Notes under the pieces: model-generated | Told to the model about the DNA's origin: nothing | What the model saw: the letters and a program-made list of their open reading frames with translations, nothing else | Database searches by the model: none | Program-made: the position numbers and the translations under genes | Origin: Francisella halioticida | GTDB lineage: Bacteria; Pseudomonadota; Gammaproteobacteria; Francisellales; Francisellaceae | NCBI RefSeq assembly: GCF_002211785.1 | Contig: NZ_CP022132.1 | Coordinates: 372,001-436,000, forward strand | Direction of reading: 5' to 3' | Length of the DNA stretch: 64,000 nt | Part shown: positions 27,402-37,240 of the stretch, one piece after another | Position numbering within the stretch: the first letter of the stretch is position 1 | Layout: each line of letters opens with the position of its first letter

Positions 27402-28713
27402 TATAATGTTCCCAGAAAAAGCTACTGATTTTAGAAAGATTTTTATTCCTAGATGTTAAACTTAACTAGATAAATTAGGAAATAGATAAATGAGTAAAAA
27501 AAGAGTAACGTATACAGCTGATTTTAAAGCTAAAGTAATTATAGAATTGCTAGAAGGCGATATGACAGTTAATGAGATAGCAAGTAAGTATGATTTACTT
27601 CCTAAAAACGTGCATAATTGGAAGCAGCAATTTTTATCTAATGCTTGCTTAGCATTTGATAAAAGCTCTGTTGTTAAGGAGTATAAGCAGGAAATAGATG
27701 AGCTTAGAAAAGATAAAGATGCAACAAGTAAAAAACTAGTCGAGGTAATAGTAGAGAGGGATTTTTTAATGGGAAAGCTAAAAAGCTTGGTATCATCAAA
27801 TGATAGAGTAAACTCTGTAGATACTAAGCTAGAATTATCTTTAAATAATCAGCTTAAACTATTATCTGTATCTAAGAGTGTGTACTATTATACACCAATA
27901 TCAAAATTTAGTAGTAATGATGATATTAGACTATTAAATGCAATGGATTTGATACATACTAAACATCCATATTATGGTACGAGAAGGCTAGTAAAGTTGC
28001 TAAATAGATTAGGATTTCTAGTTGGAAGGAAGCTAATCAAAAGTGCTATGGAATTTATGGGTATTAAGGCATTGTATCCTAAAAAAAAGACAACTGTCAT
28101 TAATAAGCAACACAAGAAATATCCATACTTACTTAATGTATTTAAAAATGAGACGAATCAGGTTGTTATAGATAAAGCTAATAAGGTATGGAGTGCTGAT
28201 ATCACGTATATTAGACTAGAATGTGGGTATGCATATTTAGCAGCCATAATAGATTGGCATAGCAAGAAAATACTAGCTTGGAAGATTTCTAATACTATGG
28301 ATACACATCTAACAACTAGTGTGTTAAAAGAAGCGTTATTTAAATATGGTAAACCTGATATCTTTAACTCTGATCAAGGAACTCAATATACAGCAAAAGA
28401 GCATATTAAAATATTATCTGATAATAAAATAAATATATCTATGAATGCTAAAGGAAGATCTATAGATAATATTGCAATTGAGAGATTTTGGAGAACACTG
28501 AAATATGAAAATGTTTATCCGGCATCATATATAACTATGAAAGAGGCTAAAGTAGGTATCAAAGAATATATTGATATTTACAACGATGAAAGACTACATT
28601 CTAGTATTGGATATATGACTCCTGATGAAGTATATTCTGGTATTTTAGATGCTGCATAAAAGCAAGGAATAAAAATATTTTATAAAGTGGTATTGAATAA
28701 CAGGGACAGTTTA
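27402..28713 (+). mobile_element. IS3-family insertion sequence, intact copy
   Basis: About 1.31 kb. The left end TATAATGTTCCC and the right end (complement TAAACTGTCCC) form short imperfect inverted repeats, and both borders match where other partial copies in this window (5793-6724, 13223-13393) lose similarity. It carries one transposase frame. The flanking bases (GAG left, TCT right) show no target duplication, and the gene cut on the right (urea-transporter/M23) does not resume on the left. Recombination between copies has therefore probably rearranged this site. Confidence 0.88.
27490..28659 (+). CDS. IS3-family transposase (single fused reading frame)
   Basis: 389 aa. An N-terminal helix-turn-helix (MTVNEIASKYDLLPKNVHNW) and coiled coil (about 70-110) correspond to OrfA. 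The DDE integrase core of OrfB has VWSADITYI, FNSDQGTQY and IERFWRTLKYE. In most IS3 elements OrfA and OrfB are in different frames joined by a programmed -1 shift; here they are one continuous frame. All catalytic residues are present. Confidence 0.93.
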   Translation: MSKKRVTYTADFKAKVIIELLEGDMTVNEIASKYDLLPKNVHNWKQQFLSNACLAFDKSSVVKEYKQEIDELRKDKDATSKKLVEVIVERDFLMGKLKSLVSSNDRVNSVDTKLELSLNNQLKLLSVSKSVYYYTPISKFSSNDDIRLLNAMDLIHTKHPYYGTRRLVKLLNRLGFLVGRKLIKSAMEFMGIKALYPKKKTTVINKQHKKYPYLLNVFKNETNQVVIDKANKVWSADITYIRLECGYAYLAAIIDWHSKKILAWKISNTMDTHLTTSVLKEALFKYGKPDIFNSDQGTQYTAKEHIKILSDNKINISMNAKGRSIDNIAIERFWRTLKYENVYPASYITMKEAKVGIKEYIDIYNDERLHSSIGYMTPDEVYSGILDAA

Positions 28714-29903
28714 TCTATTAAGTCATGCCTATAGTCAACAATATAACCTTCTACAGGAGATAAGATACTTTCACCAAAGCATAGATAGTTTTGTAAAGAA
28801 TTTTGCTCACCGACGTATGTTTTACCATTTTCTTTTTTTACAAAATCATAAGCAAATTGATATTTTCTTTTATGAGTCCATTTGTCATTAAAGCCTTGAT
28901 AAACATACTATTTCCCACTAAATGGTAAGCTAATTTTAGGGGCTTGTCCAAACCTATAGATTCTATTTAGATAGCTTAAAAAAGATTTTTCAGGTGTTGA
29001 TTTAATAGTATAGTTAATATCATTGTACCCTAAGCTTTTGAGGGTGAATACAAAAGCTATAGTTACGATGCTAAAAGGTAGAGTAAATACTGGTGTAGCG
29101 TAATAGTTTAGGATTATTTCAAAAGTGTTAGTTACAATAACTGTTGAAGCTATTGCAAAAAGTGTTATTAAAAGGCTTCTAAATGTTGGAACTAAGAATA
29201 TTCCATAGAGAGCTATTCCCGTGAGGATATAGTTAAAAGCATATAAATCGTTTAGTGCTAGACTAAAGGATCCACTTAGGATAAACTCAAAATAAATTCC
29301 GAAAAAGTAACTAAATATAGCAGTGAAAAACATTATTCTTGATGAAATGAAAATTACAAATAATATTATTAATCCGACAATATTACTTGGGAGAAAAAAT
29401 ATACTTCCAAGAACTTTTAGGAAGCTATTGATGGCTATAGGCAAATTAATATCAAAACTTGTTAGATCTTTTAATAAGTGATTATTAGGCCCTAAGAATT
29501 TTATTGAGGCTATATAGATAGTTATTGCAACTATTGAGAAGGGTAGTGATAGTATAGGTAATTGGTAATTATTAAATATTTTTGCAAAAATATAGCAAGT
29601 AATAAATGTTAAAACTGTTAAAGTAGCTACAAGGCAGATAGTGGTAATAGAAAGAGGTAATAGATAACCTATAGATAAACCTACTAATAGGGCGTTACAA
29701 TCGTAAGAGTCATGTTTTATTAGGTTATTATTTGAGATATTAATTATTTTTATAAAAATAATATTTGCTAAGATTGCTATTATCCCACATAGTGTCATAG
29801 AAGGGTTTATAAATAAGGATAATGCTACGACCAAAAAAATTAATTGACTATCCAAAAAAAGTATAGAGCTATAAGGTTTTAAGAAATTTTTTAATTTTAT
29901 CAT
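28714..29903 (-). pseudogene. Urea-transporter-family membrane protein with M23-peptidase-like tail, broken
   Basis: 331 codons (28908-29903) encode about ten hydrophobic helices in two similar halves, as in the UT family (for example DSYDCNALLVGLSIGYLLP and YAFNYILTGIALYGIFLVP). After FSGK a TAG (28908-28910) stops the frame, but the same frame continues YVYQGFNDKWTHKRKYQFAYDF, which resembles the start of an M23-type metallopeptidase domain (QGF, THKG, YAxDF). It runs on until the insertion sequence cuts it at 28714. A TGG-to-TAG change is likely. Last gene of the operon, starting directly after the PLP-enzyme stop. Confidence 0.65.
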
Positions 29904-31231
29904 TTATGGAACTTCTCTAAAATTAACTGTCTCAAGGTTATCTACTTTTTTAATTAGTCTAGGTTGACCATCTATATCAATTAAAACTACAGCAGGCTTA
30001 TATCTTATAAACTGCATTGCTTGGGTATAATTATAGGCTCCAATAGGAGAAATTGATAAAACTGAATTTCTATCTAAGGGTGGTAACATTATATTTTCTT
30101 CAATAATGTCTATATTCATACATAAAGGACCATTTAGTTCAGAAGGTTCAGTAATATCACCATAATCCTTATCTGTTTCGATATTGAAATTGTACCAAGT
30201 TGATGTGTACAGATTATTTACTCCGCTATCTAGGGTATATCCTTTTCTACCATCGGGTAGTCTTTTCCAGCCACATATAGATGTAAGAAGATATCCAGCT
30301 TCATCAATTAGATGACGACCTGTTTCTAAATAAAGCTCTGGTAAATCTTGAGATCTGTTTTGTTCATAGATTGTATTTATTATGGCACAAGCATAATCAT
30401 CAGCAGTAGGTACTATAACATCAGGAGATTGGTAAATACCTTTTAGATTATTTCTGCTAGCAAAGCCACCACCTATATCGATGTATTCTATTTTGCTATC
30501 AAATTTTTGCTCTACTTCATACTTGAGTTGCATTAATTTTTTTGTTGCTAGCTTGTAAGCGTTTGTGTCTAGTATGAAAGTACCAATATGAGTATGAAGA
30601 CCTGTTAAAAGAAGTTTGTTATTTTTATGTATTCTTGTGATGGCATTTAAAGCCTCGCCATTCTCATAATTAAAACCAAATTTACTCCACTGAGGATATA
30701 TGCCTGTATCCATATTGATTCTAATGGCAACAGGTATTTTTATTTGTAGTTCATTAGCTATTTGTTCTAAATCGTTTAATTCAAATAAATTATCTATATG
30801 TATTTTTGCGCCTTCTTTAACAGCAATTTTTAAATCTTTTTTGGGTTTGTATGGTCCATTAAAGATAATGTCTTTGCCACTGATACCAAGGTTTCTTGCT
30901 TTTTGATATTCAAATTCACTTACTACTTCAGCACTAGATCCTAGGTTATGAAAAATTTTACATATTTGATTCAGGTAATTAGTTTTATAGCTCCAGCTAA
31001 ATTTTACTTTCGGGTATCTTGAGCTGAATGCTTCATATAGGGTTTTGTGTTTTTTTCTATCTGCTGTTGTGAAAAAACGAAGATGGGACTACCAAATTCT
31101 TCAACTAATTTATTTATACTTACATCATCGATAGTTTCTCTTATTTTTTGTTTAAAAAAAGAGCCTCCATATTTGGATGCCATTGTAAAATCTAATTTAG
31201 TTATTATAGGCTTTGAGTATTTTTTTTTCAT
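29904..31231 (-). pseudogene. Fold-type-III PLP decarboxylase-like protein (LysA-like) with leader-like N-terminus, frameshifted
   Basis: The conceptual protein is about 442 aa. An N-terminal extension (MKKKYSKPIITKLDFTMASK) of about 35 aa precedes a LysA-type start (NKLVEEFGSPIFVFSQQQ). A one-base slip in a run of seven A (31050-31056) moves the frame to AFSSRYPKVKFSWSYKTNYL, where the YKTN Lys would hold PLP. Then come HTHIGT, IDIGGGFASR (phosphate-binding Gly loop), YLETGRHLIDEAG and, near the C terminus, GAYNYTQAMQF. The overall architecture is that of diaminopimelate/ornithine-type decarboxylases. The region 30713-31004 is open in the right frame although no ATG starts there. Overlaps the ATP-grasp stop by four bases. 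Confidence 0.75.
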
Positions 31232-32252
31232 TTTTCTTTTGTTTCTTTATTTAGAATTAAATTCTTATATTCATCAAAATCATCGATAGTTTCATCAACA
31301 AATCTTACATAGATTTTACTGATAGGGTAGTCTAATTTAGTTTCAAAATTTTTGTTTTGGATTATTTTTATTAACATTTTTGGTAAGTTTATGCCTAGTT
31401 TTGTAGCTAAATGTACCCATGCTGGAAAGCGAGGGTTGATTTCGATCATATATATGCCATCGTTATTAACTATACATTCAAGCTCAAAAGCACCTTGCCA
31501 CTTTGTTTGTTTTGTGAATTTTTGAGCTGTCAGCAGAAGTAAATCATTTTTTATAGTTAGACCTAGCCAGACCTTACCTAAATCAGTAGTTGTCAGCTTT
31601 TTTATTGCTACAGCCCCTTTTAGATCACCTTTACCATTAGCAATGCCAGCTAAGTTTATTTCTTCACCATCTATATGCTCTTGTAACAAAATTGGCGAGC
31701 CCCATTCATTATATATATTATAAAAAGCATCTATCGCGCTCTTTGTGCTAGAAACTTTATATGCTTTATAATAGTTACCTTTTATCATTAAAGGAAAGTC
31801 TAGTTTTTCTATAGTTTCATGAAGTTCTGTGATTGTATTTACTTGGTAGGTCTTAGGATATTTTATACCTAATTTGCGGCAGAGTTTATCTAGCCTATTT
31901 TTATCTCTAAGTTCAAAATTTTCTTGCGAGGGTAAGCAGAGGCTTATACCTATTTCTTTGGATATTTGATCTTGATACTTGATATATAAGGGTAGTTCAG
32001 CATCTAAGTTTGGTATGATTATTTGGATGTTGTCTTTTTTTTTATATATTTTAGGCGTGTTTTTAATTCATCAAACCCAGATGATGGATATGGCATTAGA
32101 TAGGTTTTTGAAAATAATTTTTGATAATTACCTGGCTCGGTAGCATTATAGCTTAAGCCTATAAGAGAGAATTCGTTATTTAAGCTTTTTGCAACGGGTA
32201 TCCCTGGGGCAGGGTTATCAGTGTTATTTAATCCACTTATTGCTATCTTCAT
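31228..32252 (-). pseudogene. ATP-grasp ligase, frameshifted in a poly-A run
   Basis: The conceptual protein is about 341 aa. The N-terminal domain (MKIAISGLNNTDNPAPGIPV) resembles the pre-ATP-grasp domain of carbamoyl-phosphate-synthase-like ligases. A slip in a run of nine A (32035-32043 as T on the plus strand) shifts the frame to DNIQIIIPNLDAELPLYIKY. The ATP-grasp core follows, with FPLMIKGNYYKAYKV (nucleotide Lys), LLQEHIDGEEINLAG and, at the end, YMIEINPRFP (metal-binding E-x-N-P-R). Such ligases join a carboxylate to an amine with ATP. It starts immediately after the PqqD-like gene stop. Confidence 0.75.
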
Positions 32253-32489
32253 TTATATCAGATTATATATTTTAAGTTTTAAAATAAAATCACTAACATC
32301 AATGTACAAATCTTCTTCAAGTGCATCATACTCTTTGCCAAGATCTTCTATAATTTCTTGAGTTTTTTTATTTTTTTGTAATAGAAATATTATTTTTTTT
32401 GCTACTTTATTTGCTTGATAGCTATTTCCCATAGGTGGGTGAAATACAATATCACTCTCATCAAGCTGTAGTTGACTTATTCGTGGCAT
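32253..32489 (-). CDS. PqqD-like protein (RiPP recognition element type)
   Basis: 78 aa. ESDIVFHPPMGNSYQANKVA, then IIEDLGKEYDALEEDLYIDV, then FILKLKIYNLI follow the PqqD pattern of N-terminal beta-strands, a winged helix-turn-helix and a C-terminal DVxxFLxxLxxxGLI helix. PqqD-type domains bind the leader segment of ribosomally made peptides and present it to modifying enzymes. First gene of the operon and the only one without a visible lesion. Promoter not clear; it is divergent from gltX (177 bases). Confidence 0.7.
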   Translation of the reverse strand: MPRISQLQLDESDIVFHPPMGNSYQANKVAKKIIFLLQKNKKTQEIIEDLGKEYDALEEDLYIDVSDFILKLKIYNLI

Positions 32490-32666
32490 TTTAGTTTTAA
32501 ATAATTTTTCCTCAATTAAAGCATATATATTTATCTATAACTATAAATTTCTAGTTTTTAATTACTACATAGGTATTTTATCAGTTAAATTAATTCTTAA
32601 AATCTTGAAATAATTAACCTTCTAGTTTAATCTTTAAACAATTTTTTATTTCTAAGGTATTTAATT

Positions 32667-34076
32667 ATGGTTACAACAAGATTTGCACCAAGCCCAACAG
32701 GTTTTCTACATGTTGGTGGAGTGCGTACGGCATTATTTAGCTGGTTATATGCAAAAAAGAATAATGGCAAATTTATTCTAAGAATTGAAGATACTGATAT
32801 AGAAAGATCTACACAAGAAGCGGTCGATGCAATTTTAGATGGTATGAATTGGCTAGGTTTAAAAAATGATGGTGAAACTTATTATCAGACTAAACACTTT
32901 GATAGATATAAAGAAGTTATTGATCAGCTTATAGCTGAAGGTAAAGCATACTATTGTAGTTGTTCTAAAGAGAGGCTAGATAAGCTAAGAGAATATCAGC
33001 AGATGAACAACTTTAAAACTGGTTATGATAGTAAGTGTCGTGATGAAAACTATATACCAGAAGAGGGTGATAGCTTTGTTATAAGATTTAAAAACCCTCA
33101 AACTGGAGTCATAAGCTGGGATGATGCTGTAAAAGGTAAAATTTCTATAGCTAACCAAGAACTTGATGATATGATTATCCAAAGAACTGATGGTTCACCA
33201 ACTTATAATTTTTGTGTTGTTGTTGATGATATGGATATGGGAATTACCCATATTATTCGTGGTGATGATCATATTAATAATACTCCTAAGCAAATTAATA
33301 TTTATAAAGCTTTAAATGCTGATATTCCGATATTTGCTCATGTACCGATGATTCTTGGGCCAGATGGAGCAAAACTATCTAAGCGTCATGGCGCTGTAAA
33401 TGTCATGGCCTACCGTGAGGATGGTTATTTACCTCAAGCAATGCTTAATTATCTTGTTAGGCTAGGTTGGTCATATGGTGATCAAGAAATTTTTTCACTT
33501 GAAGAGATGATTAGTAGTTTTAATCTAGACCATATCAGTGCTTCACCATCACGTTTTGATTTTGAGAAGCTTAAGTGGCTAAATAAGCATTATATCAAAG
33601 AGTCTAAATTTGAGGATATTCGTCCAGAGATAGAGTACCACTTTTCAAAACTAGGTTTAGATATTAGTAGTGGTCCTAATTTACAAGAGCTAGTTACCGT
33701 AATGGCCGAAAAAGTTGATACACTAGTTGAGCTTACTGAGAAATCTAGTTATTTTTATAATGACGATATTCAGTATGATGAAAAAGCTATTAAAAAGCAT
33801 TTTAAAGTGGTTACTGGAGGTATATTAAAGGTAGCATTAGAAAAATTTGAATCTTTAAGTTCTGAGCAGTGGCAAGATCCACAAGTATTACATCACATTG
33901 TGGGTAGTACCGCAGAGCAATGTGATGTGGGTATGGGTAAGGTTGGTATGCCTCTACGTGTTGCTATTACAGGTTCCGGCCAGTCTCCAGATATTGGGGT
34001 TACCTTAAAACTACTAGGCAAAGAAAAAGTGATTTCAAGAATATCAAATGCAATAAATAATTTTGTTAATAATTAA
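32667..34076 (+). CDS. gltX: Glutamyl-tRNA synthetase
   Basis: 469-aa class I synthetase. The HIGH-type motif is [18 protein letters not shown] at the N terminus. [10 protein letters not shown] is the Glu-binding stretch and [11 protein letters not shown] is the KMSKS loop (about residues 237-247). The C-terminal anticodon-binding domain ends with the GxSPDxG-type segment [15 protein letters not shown]. Length is normal for a bacterial GltX. Confidence 0.97.
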   Translation: MVTTRFAPSPTGFLHVGGVRTALFSWLYAKKNNGKFILRIEDTDIERSTQEAVDAILDGMNWLGLKNDGETYYQTKHFDRYKEVIDQLIAEGKAYYCSCSKERLDKLREYQQMNNFKTGYDSKCRDENYIPEEGDSFVIRFKNPQTGVISWDDAVKGKISIANQELDDMIIQRTDGSPTYNFCVVVDDMDMGITHIIRGDDHINNTPKQINIYKALNADIPIFAHVPMILGPDGAKLSKRHGAVNVMAYREDGYLPQAMLNYLVRLGWSYGDQEIFSLEEMISSFNLDHISASPSRFDFEKLKWLNKHYIKESKFEDIRPEIEYHFSKLGLDISSGPNLQELVTVMAEKVDTLVELTEKSSYFYNDDIQYDEKAIKKHFKVVTGGILKVALEKFESLSSEQWQDPQVLHHIVGSTAEQCDVGMGKVGMPLRVAITGSGQSPDIGVTLKLLGKEKVISRISNAINNFVNN

Positions 34077-34219
34077 TATTTTTTTAATAAATAATTAATA
34101 GTTTAATGTTCCAAATATAGTTATTACTATCATTTTTAAGTTTGCTGTAGCAAGTTATCTAATAAAATATATTTTTGCTAGACTGTAAAAACTTACTTTT
34201 TACAAAAAAACTAAAATTA

Positions 34220-35753
34220 ATGGAAAATATAAATAGTGGCCCAGGGCTTTTTTCTGCAATAGCTATTGGGGTTGGTTGTATTATTGGAAGTGGTTGGTTA
34301 TTTGCAGCGTACTATGCCTCAAGACAAGTTGGTTCAGCATCTATTATTATCTTGGTTAATTGGTGCAGGGATGGTCTTGATTTTATCCTTATTACTTGGT
34401 GAGGTTGCTTCATTTAAACCTGTTCGAGGGCTTTTTGGTAGGTTATTGACGGTAAGTCATAATCCAGATATGGGCTTTGTAATAGCAATTTCTTATTGGG
34501 TTGGATTGCTTTTAACAATTCCATCAGAAGCACAAGCAACGATTTAGTACTTAAGTACAGCCTATCCAAAAATTGAGCCTTATGTATTTTCTAATCATGA
34601 CCTTACTTATTTAGGTATCTTAGGTGTAATCGTTTTAATATTTATTTATGGGTTGATCAACTATTGGGGAGTTAAGACATTAACTAAGTTCGCTAATTTT
34701 ATGACTATCTTTAAAATTGGTGTTCCTATACTTACAGCAATAATACTGTTTTATACCTCTTATAATTCACATAACTTTGTTTCATATCACGATAGTTTTA
34801 ATCCTTATGGTTATGGTGCAGTTTTCTCAGCTGTAGTTACCTGTGGTATTTTCTATTCTTTTTATGGTTTTGGTACTATAGCGACATTTTGTTCAGAAAT
34901 TAAAAACCCAAAACGTAATCTTCCTTTAGCATTAACAGGATGTATATTAATATGTTTGGTTATTTATTTAATGTTGCAAGTCGCTTTTATTGGAGCATTG
35001 CCAAGTAAGTTATTAGCACATGGCTGGCATCAGTTGAACTTTACATCCCCACTTGCTCAATTAATGTTACTACTTAACTTAAATGTGCTTGCAATATGTT
35101 TATACATAGGTGCTGCAATAAGTCCATCTGGTACAGCAACGGTTTATGCAGGTTCTGCTGGAAGAATATTTACAGGAATGGCTCAAGATAAGCAAATGCC
35201 AGCATTTTTTGCAAAAATGAATGAAGAATTTAACCTTTCTAGGAGATCATTAATTTTTGGATTGCTTATATGTATAGTTATAGTTTTGTTCTTTAGAAGT
35301 TGGCAACAATTAATGATCGTTGTTGCTGTTTTTCAACTTTTAACTTGTGTTGCAATACCTATTGCATATGTTAAGTTAAATACGCAAATGAAGAAGACTA
35401 GTGATATATTTCATGTTCCTTGTGGGCGTATATTAAGTGGGTTTGTATATTTATTAGTTTATTATTTAATAATACAGTCTGGCCTTAAGGCAGTACTATT
35501 TTCATTAATTATACATGTTATATTATTTGTAGCTTATGCTTTGAGTTATTATCGTTCAGCTAAAGGAGTTAAGAAAGCATTTGCCTCTTCATGGAGTATT
35601 TTTTTATATATGATATTAACGGTATTTGGAGCATATTTTCAAGGTGTAAATGAGTTGCACTCGATATCTTCGATTTTATTATTTTTTATCGTAATGCTAG
35701 TTTGTTACTATTTCCTATTAAAGCAAAAGACTTTTGCAAGCAGCGTATCATAG
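34220..35753 (+). pseudogene. APC-superfamily amino acid permease, frameshift plus stop
   Basis: The start MENINSGPGLFSAIAIGVGC with IIGSGWLFAAYYA (helix 1) is typical. Near 34345 the frame shifts to WLIGAGMVLILSLLLGEVAS. TAG follows at 34545-34547, where QYLSTAYP (CAG) would be expected. The same frame then continues through NYWGVKTLTKFANFMTIFKI and the remaining helices to 35753. A re-initiated 366-codon piece (34653-35753) is open but lacks the first three to four helices. Function as an amino-acid/cation transporter is lost. Confidence 0.8.
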
Positions 35754-35916
35754 GGCCAGTATGGGATTTACTTATAACAAAATATATATAGTTTTTAGTA
35801 TTATTACTCTTAATGCATAAAGATTCCTAAGTGGATATTAAAACAAGCTTTGAATGTGAGGGGTTATTATGTACTCACAAGTGATGAAAATTAATTGAAT
35901 ATTTTCCATAAAAACC

Positions 35917-35944
35917 TTGACTAAATTATAGAAGTCATTATAAT
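35917..35944 (+). promoter_or_regulatory. Sigma-70-type promoter of tRNA-Glu
   Basis: -35 TTGACT (35917-35922), 16-base spacer, -10 TATAAT (35939-35944). It lies 39 bases before the mature tRNA 5' end. It is the best-matched promoter I noticed in the window. Confidence 0.75.
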
Positions 35945-35983
35945 ACACTTCATATCACTGGAAACAGTGACTTCAAGTCTTAT

Positions 35984-36059
<76 letters not shown>

Positions 36060-36480
36060 AATTTAAAACCTTATAATTAAGTGCTTTTGATAATATCTTA
36101 ACTGTTTATGCACTGACAGTTATTTTTGATTTTTATGTAGCGCTACAGAAGAACTTTTTTACCTTAAGAAACTATTAATTATTCTAATAATATAAGTTAA
36201 GAACTAGAATGCTTGTTATGGGGTGACTGGTATTGTCTTTGGAAAAACATTTCTGCTGTAGAGAGCTGTGAAACTATTTCTCAATGGAAAGCTTACATAC
36301 AAATTAGTGCTTGTCAGCTGAGATTGTTGTGCATAATATTTCAAATGGAGATTTTACAACTAATGTTAAACTGTTAGTGTTTAAGTTTTTAAAAATAAAC
36401 ATTTACATTTACATTTACATTTACATTTATATGAAACGTATGATTAAATATGAGGAAATTTAATTTAGATATAAATAATT
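36060..36480. other. 421-base gap between tRNA-Glu and a membrane-protein gene
   Basis: No open frame of note. It contains the (ACATTT)5 repeat at 36399-36428. A segment near 36110-36150 resembles sequence downstream of the tRNA relic at 37137 (both with a TGATTTnTATnTnGCGCT-like core). Otherwise nothing recognisable. Confidence 0.5.
36399..36428 (+). repeat. Hexanucleotide tandem repeat (ACATTT)5
   Basis: Five perfect copies, 53 bases before the start of the 131-aa membrane-protein gene. Short perfect hexamer arrays change copy number readily, so it may be a VNTR. Confidence 0.85.
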
Positions 36481-36876
36481 ATGAATTTATTAACAAAATT
36501 ATCATGTGCTTTTGCATCAGGTGTTGTAGGGGCTGTAGTTTTAGATTGTATAGAAGCTCTAATATATGGTAATCCTAGTTTAGTAGCATTTAAAACTGGC
36601 TTATATCAAGATTGTGTATGGGGTGGTGTATGGGCTTTATTATTAGTTTTACCTTTTTTGAAAGAGAAATGGTTTATAAGAGGTTCTATTATTGGGGTAG
36701 TAGTTATATTTTTTAATTATTTGGTACTTTCTCCTTTGAAAGGACATGGATACTTTTCCTCTAATTTACCGCTATATGAGGCTGTAGGCAACCTTTTAAA
36801 TTATATTTGGGGTATTGCAGCAGCTTTTTGGTTTTATATAATCTCAAAAAATAATAAGTATGATAAGAATGTCTAG
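36481..36876 (+). CDS. Four-helix membrane protein, function unknown
   Basis: 131 aa with hydrophobic segments at about residues 7-26, 46-61, 67-84 and 104-124. Features include VVLDCIEALIYGNP after helix 1 and a conserved-looking GLYQDCVWGGVWAL. No family name is certain. It is flanked by tRNA-Glu and its decayed copy, so it could have been brought in with that duplicated segment. The upstream hexamer repeat may affect expression. Confidence 0.6.
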   Translation: MNLLTKLSCAFASGVVGAVVLDCIEALIYGNPSLVAFKTGLYQDCVWGGVWALLLVLPFLKEKWFIRGSIIGVVVIFFNYLVLSPLKGHGYFSSNLPLYEAVGNLLNYIWGIAAAFWFYIISKNNKYDKNV

Positions 36877-37080
36877 AATTTAATTTGAAATCGTCACTTT
36901 TTGCTATTCAGTGAGTAGGAGCATTGTTTCTTAATCTCAAGATTAGGATAATATATTGTCAAACTCTAACTTAGAATTTAAACTTAGCTATCAAAAATAA
37001 TTTATAAAACACATGCCATATAAAATATGCTAAATTCAAGAGTTGGTATGTATCTAAGCAGAACATAAAGTAACAAACTG

Positions 37081-37137
37081 GTCTGAGGTATAATTAATCA
37101 CTAAAGAGCAGGGAGAGAATTCTCTTACGGAATACCA
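37081..37137 (+). pseudogene. Decayed partial copy of tRNA-Glu
   Basis: The 3' end AATTCTCTTACGGAATACCA followed by AATTT mirrors AATCCCCTACGGGATGCCA-AATTT of the real tRNA, and GTCTGAGG resembles its GTCTAGAGG D-arm. The anticodon stem is lost. Sequence after the relic also resembles that after the real tRNA, consistent with a duplicated segment or an old attachment-site copy. Confidence 0.45.
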
Positions 37138-37240
37138 AATTTATTTTTATACCTGTCTGTTCTGATTTGTATCTGGCGCTTTTGTTTTCCTATATAATAT
37201 ATTTTATATGTTTTGCTACTTAACAGCTAGGATAAAGAAA

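Noticed and set aside
36399-36428. CRISPR-like repetition
   Set aside because: Contiguous hexamers without spacers and no cas genes nearby; it is a simple tandem repeat.
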